Shown: piece after piece, positions 6,159 to 6,168 of the stretch
How positions within the stretch are numbered: the first letter of the stretch is position 1
Layout: every line of letters begins with the position of its first letter
From: Luminiphilus sp.
Lineage (GTDB): Bacteria; Pseudomonadota; Gammaproteobacteria; Pseudomonadales; Halieaceae
Assembly (NCBI GenBank): GCA_022425845.1
Contig: JAKMEU010000079.1
Span: 1 to 6,168, forward strand
Direction: 5' to 3'
Length of the DNA stretch: 6,168 bases
Notes under the pieces: generated by a model
What the model was told of the DNA's origin: nothing
What the model saw: only the letters and a program-made list of their open reading frames with translations
The model's database searches: none
Position numbers and translations under genes: made by a program

Positions 6159-6168
6159 ATAATTAAGA

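Overview
The window looks like chromosomal DNA of a gammaproteobacterium, possibly a marine one. This placement rests on moderately high GC, tight co-directional gene packing, Shine-Dalgarno-led genes and protein style; no marker gene fixes the genus. There are four complete plus-strand genes in a row, the tail of a fifth upstream, and one convergent minus-strand gene. No RNA gene, mobile element or CRISPR array was seen, and no gene-free stretch exceeds 90 bases.

Bases 1-2401: after the last codons of an upstream gene come two acyl-CoA dehydrogenase (ACAD) genes. The first keeps the FAD-contact signature and a helix-G glutamate-arginine pair. The second has lost the middle-domain FAD signature but keeps the C-terminal flavin-contact motifs. 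This division of labour is known from heteromeric (alpha2beta2) ACADs such as the mycobacterial cholesterol side-chain enzymes and proteobacterial steroid-degradation pairs. The two proteins are therefore most likely one enzyme acting on a bulky or branched acyl-CoA.

Bases 2402-5153: after a 68-base gap come two different ABC1/UbiB/COQ8-type atypical kinases, joined by a 4-base GTGA overlap. Both retain the full set of family motifs. The gap holds a perfect Shine-Dalgarno sequence that is too far from the start codon, with a potential hairpin between them that would close the distance. ACADs pass electrons through ETF and ETF:quinone oxidoreductase to ubiquinone, and ABC1 kinases support quinone or lipid metabolism, so a functional link is plausible but unproven.

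Bases 5154-5241: a strong symmetric terminator sits between the convergent genes, with a second weaker hairpin reading only on the minus strand.

Bases 5242-6168: a minus-strand gene encodes an unrecognised exported protein with a signal peptide, eight cysteines in the mature part and a short acidic loop resembling a calcium-binding thrombospondin-type-3 loop. Its upstream region is AT-rich and contains a near-perfect 16-base palindrome at the window edge.
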